Source of the DNA: Nocardia sp. NBC_01327
Lineage (GTDB): Bacteria > Actinomycetota > Actinomycetes > Mycobacteriales > Mycobacteriaceae
DNA length: 64,000 nt
Direction of reading: 5' to 3'
NCBI RefSeq assembly: GCF_035958815.1
Contig: NZ_CP108383.1
Location: 3,906,001-3,970,000 of the forward strand
In this document: piece after piece, positions 33,199 to 41,547 of the stretch
Position numbering within the stretch: the first letter of the stretch is position 1
Layout: every line of letters starts with the position of its first letter
Translations under genes and position numbers: made by a program
The notes under the pieces: model-generated
Told to the model about the DNA's origin: nothing
Databases searched by the model: none
The model's input: only the letters and a program-made list of their open reading frames with translations

Positions 33199-34182
33199 GT
33201 GGAGCTGACGCATCGGATCGTGGATACCGGAGACATCCGTATGCACGTGGCGGAGCAGGGTGAGGGGTATCCGGTCATCTTCTGCCACGGGTTCCCGCAC
33301 ACCTGGTTCATGTGGCACAACCAGCTGGAAGCGGTCGCGGCCGCCGGGTACCGCGCGCTGGCCCCGGACCTGCGCGGGTACGGGCGCACCGATGCGCCCG
33401 CCGGGCTGGAGTCGTACACGAACGAGGCCGTGATCGGCGATCTGCTGGCGCTGCTGGACGATATCGGCGAGCAGCGGGCCGTCTTCGTCGGCCTGGACTT
33501 CGGCGCGCAACTGGTGTGGGAGCTGTCGCTGCGGCATCCGGAGCGGGTGGCCGCGGTGGCGGTTCTGAACAATCCGTTCAGCCCGCGTCCGCCGCGTCCG
33601 CCGTCAGCGTTCTGGACCAAGGCGGCGGATCGGCACTTCCTGCATCTGGCGTACTTCCAGGAGCCGGGTGTGGCCGATGCCGAACTGGCCGCGGACCCGC
33701 GCGGGTTCCTGGCCCGGGTGTACTACTCGCTCAGCGGTGACTACCACTACCTCGACACCTGGAAGAACCCGCCGGGTCTGGGCTACCTCGATGTCCTTCC
33801 CGAGGCGCCGCCCATGCCGTGGTCGTGGCTCTCGGAGGCCGAATTCGACACGCTGGTAGCGGATTTCGAGCGCACCGGGTTCACCGGCGGGCTCAACTGG
33901 TACCGCAGCCTCGATCGCAACTGGGAACTCACCGAGGCGTACGCCGACGCCAAGGTCACCGTCCCGACCTTCTTCCTCTACGGCGAGAACGACCCGGATA
34001 TGGAGGGTTTCAGCGGCCGCGACCCGCTGGCGACCCTGCGCGCCAATGTGGTCGACCTGCGCGAGGTGGTCGAAATCCCCAAGGCGGGCCACCTGGTTCA
34101 GCTCGAACGCGCCGATGCCGTCAACGGGTTCCTCGTCAACGCCCTGAAGAGTTTGGACCTGACCGTCTCGACTTCTGCCTGA
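33199..34182 (+). CDS. Alpha/beta hydrolase, epoxide-hydrolase type
   Basis: 327 residues from GTG 33199, preceded by GGAGG five bases ahead (a TTG at 33187 is an alternative). HGFPHTWFMW is the oxyanion-hole segment, Asp100 in VGLDFGAQL is the nucleophile expected of epoxide hydrolases and haloalkane dehalogenases, and GENDPDM and KAGHLVQLE supply acid and histidine. It is divergent from the SDR-thiolase-ligase unit and may share its regulation. The natural substrate is unknown. Confidence 0.85.
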   Translation: MELTHRIVDTGDIRMHVAEQGEGYPVIFCHGFPHTWFMWHNQLEAVAAAGYRALAPDLRGYGRTDAPAGLESYTNEAVIGDLLALLDDIGEQRAVFVGLDFGAQLVWELSLRHPERVAAVAVLNNPFSPRPPRPPSAFWTKAADRHFLHLAYFQEPGVADAELAADPRGFLARVYYSLSGDYHYLDTWKNPPGLGYLDVLPEAPPMPWSWLSEAEFDTLVADFERTGFTGGLNWYRSLDRNWELTEAYADAKVTVPTFFLYGENDPDMEGFSGRDPLATLRANVVDLREVVEIPKAGHLVQLERADAVNGFLVNALKSLDLTVSTSA

Positions 34183-34260
34183 TCCGCATCATCTGAAGAT
34201 CGTCTGAAGGAGTGGCCCGACGTCTTTTCGAAGGGCCACCCTTCGGGCTGTGATGGTGGC

Positions 34261-34530
34261 ATGAAACTACAAGCGAGAGCACACCGTTCCGGGATTCGCG
34301 TGGCCTTGGCTTTGACGGTCGCGGCGGTTCCCATGGTCATGGCGGCGGGCGCCGCCTCGGCGGAAGCGCCTGCGGACAGCACGGCCGTATCCGCGCCGAA
34401 CCTCCAGTTCGCGCACGACGGTTACTGGCACTGGGTGCACTGCGATCGTGACCACGAGTACTGGCGTCCGGCCTGCCACCCGGAATGGGGCGGGTGGACC
34501 GATCAGCTGCCGGAGACCGGCAGCTTCTGA
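34261..34530 (+). CDS. Small secreted protein, unknown
   Basis: 89 residues. A signal peptide (residues 1-35, MKLQARAHRSG then a hydrophobic core, ending ASAEA) precedes a 54-residue mature part rich in Trp, His and Cys (GYWHWVHCDRDHEYW, then two Cys overall), which could form a disulfide and bind a metal. No family recognised. A terminator follows at 34537. Confidence 0.7.
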   Translation: MKLQARAHRSGIRVALALTVAAVPMVMAAGAASAEAPADSTAVSAPNLQFAHDGYWHWVHCDRDHEYWRPACHPEWGGWTDQLPETGSF

Positions 34531-34536
34531 TATCAC

Positions 34537-34567
34537 CCGAGATCCGGCCCGCCAGGCCGGATCTCGG
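34537..34567. terminator. Bidirectional terminator
   Basis: CCGAGATCCGGCC (34537-34549) and its exact complement (34555-34567) with loop CGCCA, between the small secreted protein gene (+) and the convergent methyltransferase gene (-). Confidence 0.8.
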
Positions 34568-34581
34568 CTGTCGGTAGCGGA

Positions 34582-35262
34582 TTACGCGGGCCGGGTCGCG
34601 CGGTAGAAGGTGACTCGTCCGACATGGCGGTAGACACCGGAATCCACTTCCTCGCAGTCGAATCCGGCGGCGCGCAGGAGCCGGGGAATGCCGTCGCCGA
34701 GGTTGCCGCTCGCGTGTGGATTCTTCAGCATGCGGCGGGATGCGTATCCGTCTGCGGCGGAGATGTTTCCGCCGACATCGGCCAGATGCAGTCGCCCGCC
34801 GGGGCGGAGTACCCGCAGTACCTCGGCCGCGAGCGCGGGCTTCAGCTCGGGGTCGAGGTGATGCAGCATGAATGAGGAAAATACGTAATCGAAGCTGCTG
34901 TCGGGGAACGGCAGATCTTGCGCGTATGCGCGTTCGAATCGAATTCCTGTGCGGCCGCGGATCTTGCGCTCGGCGCGAGCCAGGGCGAGTGGATCGGGAT
35001 CGGTGCCGATGACGTCGGCCCGTGGTTGGGCATCCTTCGCGGCGACGGTGAGTGTGCCGGTACCGCAGCCGATTTCGAGGATTCGGGTATCGGGTGCGAG
35101 GTCGGCCTGCCGGATGAGTGAGCGGTGCACCCTGCGGGCTCCGAGCAGGCGGGTGAGCAGGTCGTAGAACGGCAGCATGGCATCACGGCCAGCGGCGGGG
35201 AGGTAGTCGTGACGGTTGCCCATGGCCTGGTGGAGGGGAGTATTTTTCGTCATGTATTCCAT
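34582..35262 (-). CDS. Class I SAM-dependent methyltransferase
   Basis: 226 residues from ATG 35262 (35271 GTG and 35253 ATG are alternatives). Motif I reads ILEIGCGTGTLT, motif II DVIGTDPDPLAL, and the region FDYVFSSFMLHHLDPE fits the UbiE/MenG-like methyltransferase_11 fold. The methyl acceptor is unknown. It lies divergent to the AraC regulator, 64 bases apart, and may be its target. Confidence 0.85.
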   Translation of the reverse strand: MEYMTKNTPLHQAMGNRHDYLPAAGRDAMLPFYDLLTRLLGARRVHRSLIRQADLAPDTRILEIGCGTGTLTVAAKDAQPRADVIGTDPDPLALARAERKIRGRTGIRFERAYAQDLPFPDSSFDYVFSSFMLHHLDPELKPALAAEVLRVLRPGGRLHLADVGGNISAADGYASRRMLKNPHASGNLGDGIPRLLRAAGFDCEEVDSGVYRHVGRVTFYRATRPA

Positions 35263-35326
35263 GATGTGCACCGGACTGGCTGAGCAATTGGTGGATCATC
35301 GGCAGAACTAGGATTATCTTTGGTTC

Positions 35327-36226
35327 ATGTCCGAACGCCCGCACACCATCCGATACGAAGCGGGCGTGCCCGTGTACCGCTACTCGTCCGATCCTGCTGT
35401 ACCCCCCATCTCGGTCATGCGATTCGCCCACGACGGGCGACCGGGGTACGGCACGCCGCACATCCATGACTTCCCGGTGCTGCTCTACGTCGACCGCGGC
35501 ACGCCGGGCGAGCAGGAGCATCCGGGGCTGGCGCGGACCGGAGACGTCTACGTGGTCGCGCCGGGCGCGGTGGTGGACGGCCGGACGGTCACCATGGACA
35601 GCGCGGTCGGGGTGCTCTTCGATCCGGCCGCGCTCGGTGATGACACCCGTGCGCCCTGGCCGGCCTGGCGGGCGCACCCGCTGCTGTTCCCCTTCCTGCA
35701 CGGCACCCCGAGCGGGTTGCTGCGGCTGTACGTTCCGGCGCAGCGGCAACCGTTGTGGGAGAACACCATCGCCGCCATCGAGGACGAATTGTCCACGGGC
35801 CGAGCGGGATACCGCCAGGCCGCCGCCGCCCATCTGACCCTGCTCCTGGTGGACATCGCCCGGCTGGCGGTCGACGTGGTGGGAGACCTGCAGCGCAGCA
35901 ATGAATCCGTACTCGCCGACGTCTTCACCGTCATCGAAGACCGCTTCACCGAGCAACTCTCCCTGCGTGATGTGGCGACCACGATCGGCATGACCCCCGC
36001 CTACCTCACCACCCTGGTGCGCCGCCGCACCGGCCGCACCGTCCAGGACTGGATCCTCGCCCGCCGCATGTCCGAGGCCCGCCGCCTGCTCACCGACACC
36101 GACCTCCCGATCAACGACATCGCCCGCCGCACAGGCATTCCCGACCCCGGCTACTTCACCCGCATGTTCCGCCGCGAACACCAGATGACCCCGCGCATCT
36201 GGCGCACCCGCAGCGATGTGGCGTAG
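35327..36226 (+). CDS. AraC-family transcriptional regulator
   Basis: 299 residues. The N-terminal cupin-type sensor (PHIHDFPVLLYVDRG with the GDVYVVAPG strand) is followed by the AraC helix-turn-helix pair at about 195-295: LSLRDVATTIGMTPAYLTTLVRRRTG and INDIARRTGIPDPGYFTRMFRRE. It probably responds to a small molecule and controls its own or the divergent methyltransferase gene. Confidence 0.9.
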   Translation: MSERPHTIRYEAGVPVYRYSSDPAVPPISVMRFAHDGRPGYGTPHIHDFPVLLYVDRGTPGEQEHPGLARTGDVYVVAPGAVVDGRTVTMDSAVGVLFDPAALGDDTRAPWPAWRAHPLLFPFLHGTPSGLLRLYVPAQRQPLWENTIAAIEDELSTGRAGYRQAAAAHLTLLLVDIARLAVDVVGDLQRSNESVLADVFTVIEDRFTEQLSLRDVATTIGMTPAYLTTLVRRRTGRTVQDWILARRMSEARRLLTDTDLPINDIARRTGIPDPGYFTRMFRREHQMTPRIWRTRSDVA

Positions 36227-36245
36227 CGAATTGACTGAAATGCGA

Positions 36246-36277
36246 ACGGCCCCGGTGGTTGTCACCACCGGGGCCGT
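36246..36277. terminator. Bidirectional terminator between AraC and oxidase genes
   Basis: ACGGCCCCGGTGGT (36246-36259) pairs perfectly with ACCACCGGGGCCGT (36264-36277) around TGTC, a 14-bp stem between two convergent genes. Confidence 0.85.
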
Positions 36278-36292
36278 CGTGCAGCGTTCGAG

Positions 36293-37456
36293 TCAGGCGG
36301 AGACCGGGCGCAGGGATTGCGGGGTGAGGTCTTTCAGGGTGGGGTAACCGTCGACCGCCATGATCAGGTCGGCCTCGGCCAGCAGGGAGCGCAGGACGTG
36401 GACGATGCCGTCGGTGCCGCCGAGAGTGAGGCCGTAGGCGTAGGGGCGGCCGATGCCCACCGCGGTGGCGCCCAGGGCGAGGGCCTTGATGATGTCGGCG
36501 CCGCTGCGAATTCCGGAGTCGAACAGGACCGGGAGACCCTCGGCCGCGGCGACCACGTCGGGGAGCATATCGAGTGCCGGGATGCCGCCATTGGCTTGGC
36601 GGCCACCGTGATTGGAGCAGTAGATGCCGTCCACGCCGCCGTCGCGGGCGCGGCGGACGTCATCGGGATGGCAGATGCCCTTGACGATCAGCGGCAGCTT
36701 GGTCAGCGAGCGCAACCACGGGAGGTCTTCCCAGGTGAGGGGATTGCCGAAGACCTGGATCCATTTCAGGATCGCCGATTGCGGGTCCTGTTCCGGTGAT
36801 TGGGCCAGGCTCGCGCGGAAGACCGGGTCGCTGAAGTAGTTGGCCAGGCAGTGCCCGCGCAGCTGCGGGAAATTGCCGGTGGACAGATCGCGCGGGCGCC
36901 ATCCGGTCACCCAGGTGTCGAGGGTGACGACAATGCCCTTGTATCCGGCGCGCTCGGCGCGCTCCACCAGGCTGGCGGCGAGATCGCGATCGGTCGGGGT
37001 GTAGAGCTGGAAAAAGCCTGGGGTATTACCGAATTCGGCCGCGACGTCCTCCAGCGGATCGACCATGAGCGTGGACGCCACCATGGGAATGCCGGTGCGC
37101 GCCGCGGCCCGCGCGGTCGCGAGATCGCCGTGGCCGTCCTGGGCGCACAGGCCGATCACGCCGATCGGCGCCATGAAAACCGGTGCGGGCAGGGTCATTC
37201 CGAACAGATCGATCGACAGCTCGCGCTGTGCCGCGCCCACGAACATGCGGGGGATCAGGCCCCAGTGGTCGAAGGCCGTCACATTGGCGCGCTGGGTGCG
37301 CTCATCGCCCGCGCCGCCGGCCACGTAGGACCACACCGACGGCGGCATGGCCGCGCGCGCCCGCTCTTCCAGTTCGGCGAAGCTCACCGGGAGCGCGGGA
37401 ACTACGCCGCGCAATCCGTTGAAGTAGATCTCGTTCTGAAAGTCACCGAGTGCCAT
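36293..37456 (-). CDS. FMN-dependent alpha-hydroxy-acid oxidase (lactate monooxygenase-like)
   Basis: 387 residues. The FMN-dependent fold is evident: SYVAGGAGDERTQRANV, then PVFMAPIGVIGL, GIVVTLDTWVTGWRPRD, VKGICHPDDVRRA and SNHGGRQANG with the catalytic histidine, and FDSGIRSGADIIKAL. This arrangement belongs to the lactate oxidase/lactate 2-monooxygenase family, which oxidises an L-2-hydroxy acid. The related mycobacterial enzyme converts lactate to acetate. It is divergent from a tandem Lrp regulator that probably responds to a substrate or product. Confidence 0.85.
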   Translation of the reverse strand: MALGDFQNEIYFNGLRGVVPALPVSFAELEERARAAMPPSVWSYVAGGAGDERTQRANVTAFDHWGLIPRMFVGAAQRELSIDLFGMTLPAPVFMAPIGVIGLCAQDGHGDLATARAAARTGIPMVASTLMVDPLEDVAAEFGNTPGFFQLYTPTDRDLAASLVERAERAGYKGIVVTLDTWVTGWRPRDLSTGNFPQLRGHCLANYFSDPVFRASLAQSPEQDPQSAILKWIQVFGNPLTWEDLPWLRSLTKLPLIVKGICHPDDVRRARDGGVDGIYCSNHGGRQANGGIPALDMLPDVVAAAEGLPVLFDSGIRSGADIIKALALGATAVGIGRPYAYGLTLGGTDGIVHVLRSLLAEADLIMAVDGYPTLKDLTPQSLRPVSA

Positions 37457-37521
37457 GACGTCATCTCCAGTTTCCGAACCTGCCGGGGTACCTGATTATT
37501 GTGCGAGACTGAGCGTTGGAA

Positions 37522-37534
37522 GCGTTCGAAACGC
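37522..37534. promoter_or_regulatory. Candidate Lrp-type operator
   Basis: GCGTTCGAAACGC, arms GCGTT and AACGC around CGA, in the intergenic region between the oxidase gene and the divergent Lrp gene. Symmetric but short, so tentative. Confidence 0.35.
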
Positions 37535-37555
37535 AGTATTCAGTCACGGAGACCG

Positions 37556-38605
37556 GTGCGAGTGCAGGATGATGTCAGGTCGCTGAGTGAAGAGGATCTC
37601 GCGCTGATCCATGCCCTGCAATTGCGGCCCCGCGCCTCCTGGACCGAGTTGGGGCAGGTGCTCGGCATCGATCCGGTGACCGTCACTCGCCGCTGGCAGC
37701 GCCTGGACGATCGCGGCGAAGCGTGGGTGTGCGTCTCGCCGGGGCCCGCACTGTTCGATCTGGTCTGTGCCGCATACGTCGATATCGACTGCGCCGCCGG
37801 CGCGACCGCGGAGGTGGTGGCCGCCCTGGCCGATCATCCCCACATGCTGACCCTCGAACGGTCCGGTGGCAGCAATCGGATCTTCGCTACGGTCGCGACT
37901 CGCGACTTCGATCAGATGGCCCGGTACACCCTGGATGTGCTTCCGGCCGTCCCGAATATCGTCGCGGTGCGCACTCGGATCGTCACGCACTGGTTCGCCG
38001 AGGGCGGCAGCTGGCGCATCGACGCGCTGGCCCCGCAGCAGCGCGATCAGCTTCGAACACCCGCTGCTCCCGCCGCCGACCCGCGTGGACGGCGGCAGGT
38101 GACCGAGCTGGACCGGGCGATGATCGATCAGCTCTACGGCGACGGCCGGGCTTCCCACCGGGCGATCGCCACCGCACTGGGGATCAGCAGTTCCACCGTC
38201 AAACGCCGGATCGACGAGCTGACCCGCCTCGGCCTGCTGCGATTTCGCTGCGATTTCGCGCGCCCGCTCGGCGGCTGGCCGGTCGCGGTGACCTTCTGGG
38301 CGACGGCGCCCACCGCCGCACTGCCCGAGATCGGATACGCGCTCATCCGGCTGCCGCAGACCCGCAATTGCGCCGCCGTGAGCGGCGCCCACAATCTGGT
38401 GGTGCAGGCCGGGCTGCATTCGGTCGCCGAAGTGACGCGGTTCGAAAACCAGCTCGCCACCATGCATCCCGAGCTCGCCATTACCGAGCGCAGCATTACG
38501 CTGCGCCACGAGAAGCTGCTCGGCCGCATTCTCGATCAGCAGGGGCGATCGAAAGCTGTTGTCCCGCCCGATATCTGGCGGGATATTTCGTCCGGTGATC
38601 AGTAG
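37556..38605 (+). CDS. Tandem Lrp/AsnC-type transcriptional regulator
   Basis: 349 residues, roughly twice the usual 150. Two Lrp modules lie in tandem: residues 1-150 with WTELGQVLGIDPVTVTRRWQRL, and 165-330 with RAIATALGISSSTVKRRIDEL. The second half of each module has the RAM-type ligand domain. Such double proteins occur in actinomycetes. Start GTG 37556 is chosen (GTG 37562 is the alternative, with GGAG 10 bases ahead). It is divergent from the alpha-hydroxy-acid oxidase gene, so oxidised amino or hydroxy acids are likely effectors. Its end overlaps the next convergent gene by 7 bases. Confidence 0.85.
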   Translation: MRVQDDVRSLSEEDLALIHALQLRPRASWTELGQVLGIDPVTVTRRWQRLDDRGEAWVCVSPGPALFDLVCAAYVDIDCAAGATAEVVAALADHPHMLTLERSGGSNRIFATVATRDFDQMARYTLDVLPAVPNIVAVRTRIVTHWFAEGGSWRIDALAPQQRDQLRTPAAPAADPRGRRQVTELDRAMIDQLYGDGRASHRAIATALGISSSTVKRRIDELTRLGLLRFRCDFARPLGGWPVAVTFWATAPTAALPEIGYALIRLPQTRNCAAVSGAHNLVVQAGLHSVAEVTRFENQLATMHPELAITERSITLRHEKLLGRILDQQGRSKAVVPPDIWRDISSGDQ

Positions 38606-39393
38606 TTGGCGTTGAGGTACTCGGCGGCGTGTGTTGTCCACAGCACGTCGGTGCCGGGCATGGTGTGGCCGGAGTACCGCACATGCTCGCCATCGGGCCA
38701 CGGCGTGAGATATCCGAGCAGACCGCGCACGGCGGCCGTGTACCGATCCAGATTCGCCACCGGGTCCAGCAGGAGGAAATCCAGCAGCTCATGGAACAGC
38801 AGCGGGGTCAGATTGCCGATCCGGGCGCCTTCCACCAGAGAGAACGGCGAGATCCCGGCATCGATGAGCCGCAGCGGCGAATCGGCGGGGGAGGCGGTGA
38901 TGATGTCGTCGGGATTGGCGTACTCGAAGACGTCGACATCGGTCGGCCAGGCCTTGCGCCGCCGATGCAGGCCGTAGGCGCCCGCCGGGCAGAGATTTCC
39001 CACCGATTGCCCGGATCGGCGCATCGGATTGGCGATATTCACCACGAACGCGATCTCCAGCGGTGAGCCGTCGATATTGGTGAACCGCCCCGCCCGCACC
39101 CCCTCGAGAATGGTGCTGCCGACAATCCCGCCGAGCGAATAGCTCAGCAGCCCACAGACATTCGGTGAATCCTGTAGTGCCTGGACCCCCGCCGCGACCC
39201 CGAGCCGCACCGAGGTGTCCAGCGACGGCCCCCAGGTATCCGGATCGGGACCGATCGATGCGGGCCAGTCCGGCTCGAACCAGCTGAACCGCACCGGATC
39301 GAGCAGTTTGGTGACATCGTGCAACATCCCCGCCGGTGTCCCATCGGAATTGCGCTGCTCCCCGGTACCGCGCAAGGTAATGATGTCGATCAT
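38599..39393 (-). CDS. LysB/cutinase-like serine esterase
   Basis: 264 residues from ATG 39393 (GGAG six bases ahead). The serine nucleophile lies in LLSYSLGGIVG, the acid in FEYANPDDII, and the histidine near VRYSGHTMPG. IITLRGTGEQ and NPMRRSGQSVG are in the style of mycobacteriophage lysin B, an esterase that releases mycolic acids from arabinogalactan, and of related actinobacterial cutinase-type esterases. No signal peptide is visible, and no phage genes surround it. A role in cell-envelope lipid turnover is inference. Confidence 0.7.
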   Translation of the reverse strand: MIDIITLRGTGEQRNSDGTPAGMLHDVTKLLDPVRFSWFEPDWPASIGPDPDTWGPSLDTSVRLGVAAGVQALQDSPNVCGLLSYSLGGIVGSTILEGVRAGRFTNIDGSPLEIAFVVNIANPMRRSGQSVGNLCPAGAYGLHRRRKAWPTDVDVFEYANPDDIITASPADSPLRLIDAGISPFSLVEGARIGNLTPLLFHELLDFLLLDPVANLDRYTAAVRGLLGYLTPWPDGEHVRYSGHTMPGTDVLWTTHAAEYLNANY

Positions 39394-39509
39394 GATCAAC
39401 TCCATCTGCGCGCCGAACTTTTCGGCGTCTACCAGCAACGTTAGGCGCGCCGGTGGTAGCAGGCGCGAGTAGTGAACTACCCGATCGCCCGGTGTGGTTC
39501 TCACGTAAT

Positions 39510-39743
39510 TCAGGTGGGTGGTGCAGGGGGTGAACTGTCGAGCCACTTCGGGTGCAACGGCACCGAGACCGGGAGTAGAGGCACCGCGGGCGAATCGGGA
39601 CCCGACGGATCCGCTTGGACGGACAGGGCCGATACCGCGGCCACGATCAGCACGAGTGCGGCGAGAGCGCCGGCGACGAGACGGGCGATCAGGAACCAGC
39701 GCACACGCCAGCGTCGTTCCGGCACTGGAGGTTCGGTGGCCAT
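39510..39743 (-). CDS. Small single-span membrane protein
   Basis: 77 residues from ATG 39743, with AAGGAG four bases ahead. A basic N-terminus (ERRWRVRWF) is followed by one hydrophobic segment (LVAGALAALVLIVAAV) and a proline-rich extracytoplasmic tail. No family recognised. Confidence 0.6.
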   Translation of the reverse strand: MATEPPVPERRWRVRWFLIARLVAGALAALVLIVAAVSALSVQADPSGPDSPAVPLLPVSVPLHPKWLDSSPPAPPT

Positions 39744-39884
39744 GGCGCTCCTTGAATGACGTCTCCTGGGCAGATCGCCGCGCGACGGGTTCCCATTACC
39801 GATTGCTCCGGTCGAGGATTCGAGGTGGAGATCACTCGAGGGAATTCCCACTGTCGCGGGCCGGAGGGCGGACAGCGGCTGACA

Positions 39885-40649
39885 ATGGGTGGCGTGGATG
39901 CTCTCACGGTGCGCAGGTGCGGGGACGGACCCGACGTGGTGCTGGTACACGGCGGTGCCGGGCCGAGGTCCACGTGGGCGGGGATGGAAGCGCTGCACGC
40001 GCGGTGGACGCTGCTGATGGTGTACCGGCGCGGGTTCGAGCCGAGTCCGCCGGGGGCGGACGGGCGGCAGGACTTCGTGGTCGATGCGGAGGATCTCGGC
40101 GCGGTGTTCCGGGAGAGCCGTCCCCATGTGGTCGCTCATTCCTACGGGGTACTCGGAACGCTGCTGGCCGCCGCCGAACGGCCGGAGAGTGTGCGTTCGC
40201 TGACGCTGATCGAACCGCCGCTGTACTTCCTTGTTCCGGGAGACCGGGATGTGGCCCGACTGCAACAGCTGGGGGACGAGGTCCTCATCAGAGGTCTTGA
40301 TGCCGACCCCGATTTGCTGCGTGAGTTCCTCGCTCTCACCGGATCACCAGGCATTGCTCCCGGACCGCTCCCGGACGCGGTCGTGGCCGCCGTGCTCCGC
40401 GCGCAGGGCGGGCGTCTGCCCGGCCAGGCCCGGCCGAATCTCGCGGCATTGCGGGCGGCAGGAGTTCCCGCGCTGGTCGCCTCCGGCGCGCATAACACTG
40501 CCCTGGAACGCATCTGCGACGCACTCGCCGAGGAACTCGGGGCGCAGCGGATCATCGCACCCGGCGCGGGCCACTTCGTCCCGGCGGCACCGGGTTTCAC
40601 CGATGAGCTGGAGAAATTCCTCTCGCACTGCGAGGGCGAATCTCGGTGA
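39885..40649 (+). CDS. Alpha/beta-fold hydrolase
   Basis: 254 residues from ATG 39885. VVLVHGGAGPRSTW is the oxyanion-hole region, VVAHSYGVLGT the nucleophile elbow (Ser), and GAGHFVPAAP holds the histidine. The domain is the generic alpha/beta hydrolase_6 fold, function unknown. The frame is open 130 bases further upstream but no suitable ribosome site is seen there. Confidence 0.8.
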   Translation: MGGVDALTVRRCGDGPDVVLVHGGAGPRSTWAGMEALHARWTLLMVYRRGFEPSPPGADGRQDFVVDAEDLGAVFRESRPHVVAHSYGVLGTLLAAAERPESVRSLTLIEPPLYFLVPGDRDVARLQQLGDEVLIRGLDADPDLLREFLALTGSPGIAPGPLPDAVVAAVLRAQGGRLPGQARPNLAALRAAGVPALVASGAHNTALERICDALAEELGAQRIIAPGAGHFVPAAPGFTDELEKFLSHCEGESR

Positions 40650-40735
40650 CGGTGGTCGCCCAGGGCCGCACGGCACCGGCAGACCTCGCACGCTGATGCT
40701 TTATTGTCTGTGGCGCAACGGAATACGGAGGGCAC

Positions 40736-41410
40736 ATGGGAACGACCGCGCCGATGACCTATGTGATCGACGTCAGTGGGGAGATAGGCGTCGCGGGTGA
40801 TCGCGACACCATCGGGGGATGGCCTGTCCTGGACGCGGATCAGCCCTGGCCGCTGTGCGACTGCGGTGCGCGCATGGCGCTGTACTTCCAGGTCGAGGTG
40901 CCCGCCGGGGTGCCGCACTTCGGTGGCGACCAACTACTGGTCTTCCAATGCCCGGCCGAGAGCGATGCCTGCTATCCGTCCGAAACCCAACTGCCCGCGG
41001 AATACTGGGACCACCCGGCCGAGAACGACCATGCCTTCTGGCGAATCCTGCTGCAGCGCAATGGCGTCCCCGTCGATGCCGCGGATCCCTACCTGCAGCC
41101 GCACCGGCTGGTCGTCCGCGGATTCGAGGATGCCGACCACGGCAACGACAGCCTGCCGCTCCAGGATTTCAAGGTCGGCGGCGCCGCGTTCTGGGTGCAG
41201 GCCGCCGAACACTTCCGCTGCGCGTGCGGCACCGACCTGGTCTTCCTCTGTCAGGTTCCGGAGAACTTCGACTTCTCCGCCTATCTGCGTGATCCGGATA
41301 TCGACCTGCCCGCCTTCGATGACGGTCTGCTGCTGGGCAATATCGTCTACATCCTGGCCTGCCCGGCGCACTGCCATCCGGCCGCCGCCTACCCGGTCTG
41401 CCAGAACTGA
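40736..41410 (+). CDS. Hypothetical protein, possible YwqG/DUF1963 type
   Basis: 224 residues. The pattern IGGWPVLDADQPWPLCDCGARM, then FQVEVP and LLVFQCPAE, resembles the DUF1963/YwqG group (GG.P...WP.C..C). Cysteines come in pairs (CDCG, CACG), which could bind a metal. Function unknown. Confidence 0.6.
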   Translation: MGTTAPMTYVIDVSGEIGVAGDRDTIGGWPVLDADQPWPLCDCGARMALYFQVEVPAGVPHFGGDQLLVFQCPAESDACYPSETQLPAEYWDHPAENDHAFWRILLQRNGVPVDAADPYLQPHRLVVRGFEDADHGNDSLPLQDFKVGGAAFWVQAAEHFRCACGTDLVFLCQVPENFDFSAYLRDPDIDLPAFDDGLLLGNIVYILACPAHCHPAAAYPVCQN

Positions 41411-41547
41411 CTTCCGACAGCTGTCGCGGCCTGACTCAGGTGTGTCCGATTCGATGACCGATACGGTGACCTATTCGGCGGCAAGCGAATTCGGCACCCG
41501 GTCGCTACAGTAGTGCGGTTCGATCACAGACGAGGAAACGCACACTC

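Noticed and set aside
38599..39393. Prophage based on the LysB-like esterase
   Set aside because: No capsid, tail, integrase or holin gene is nearby.
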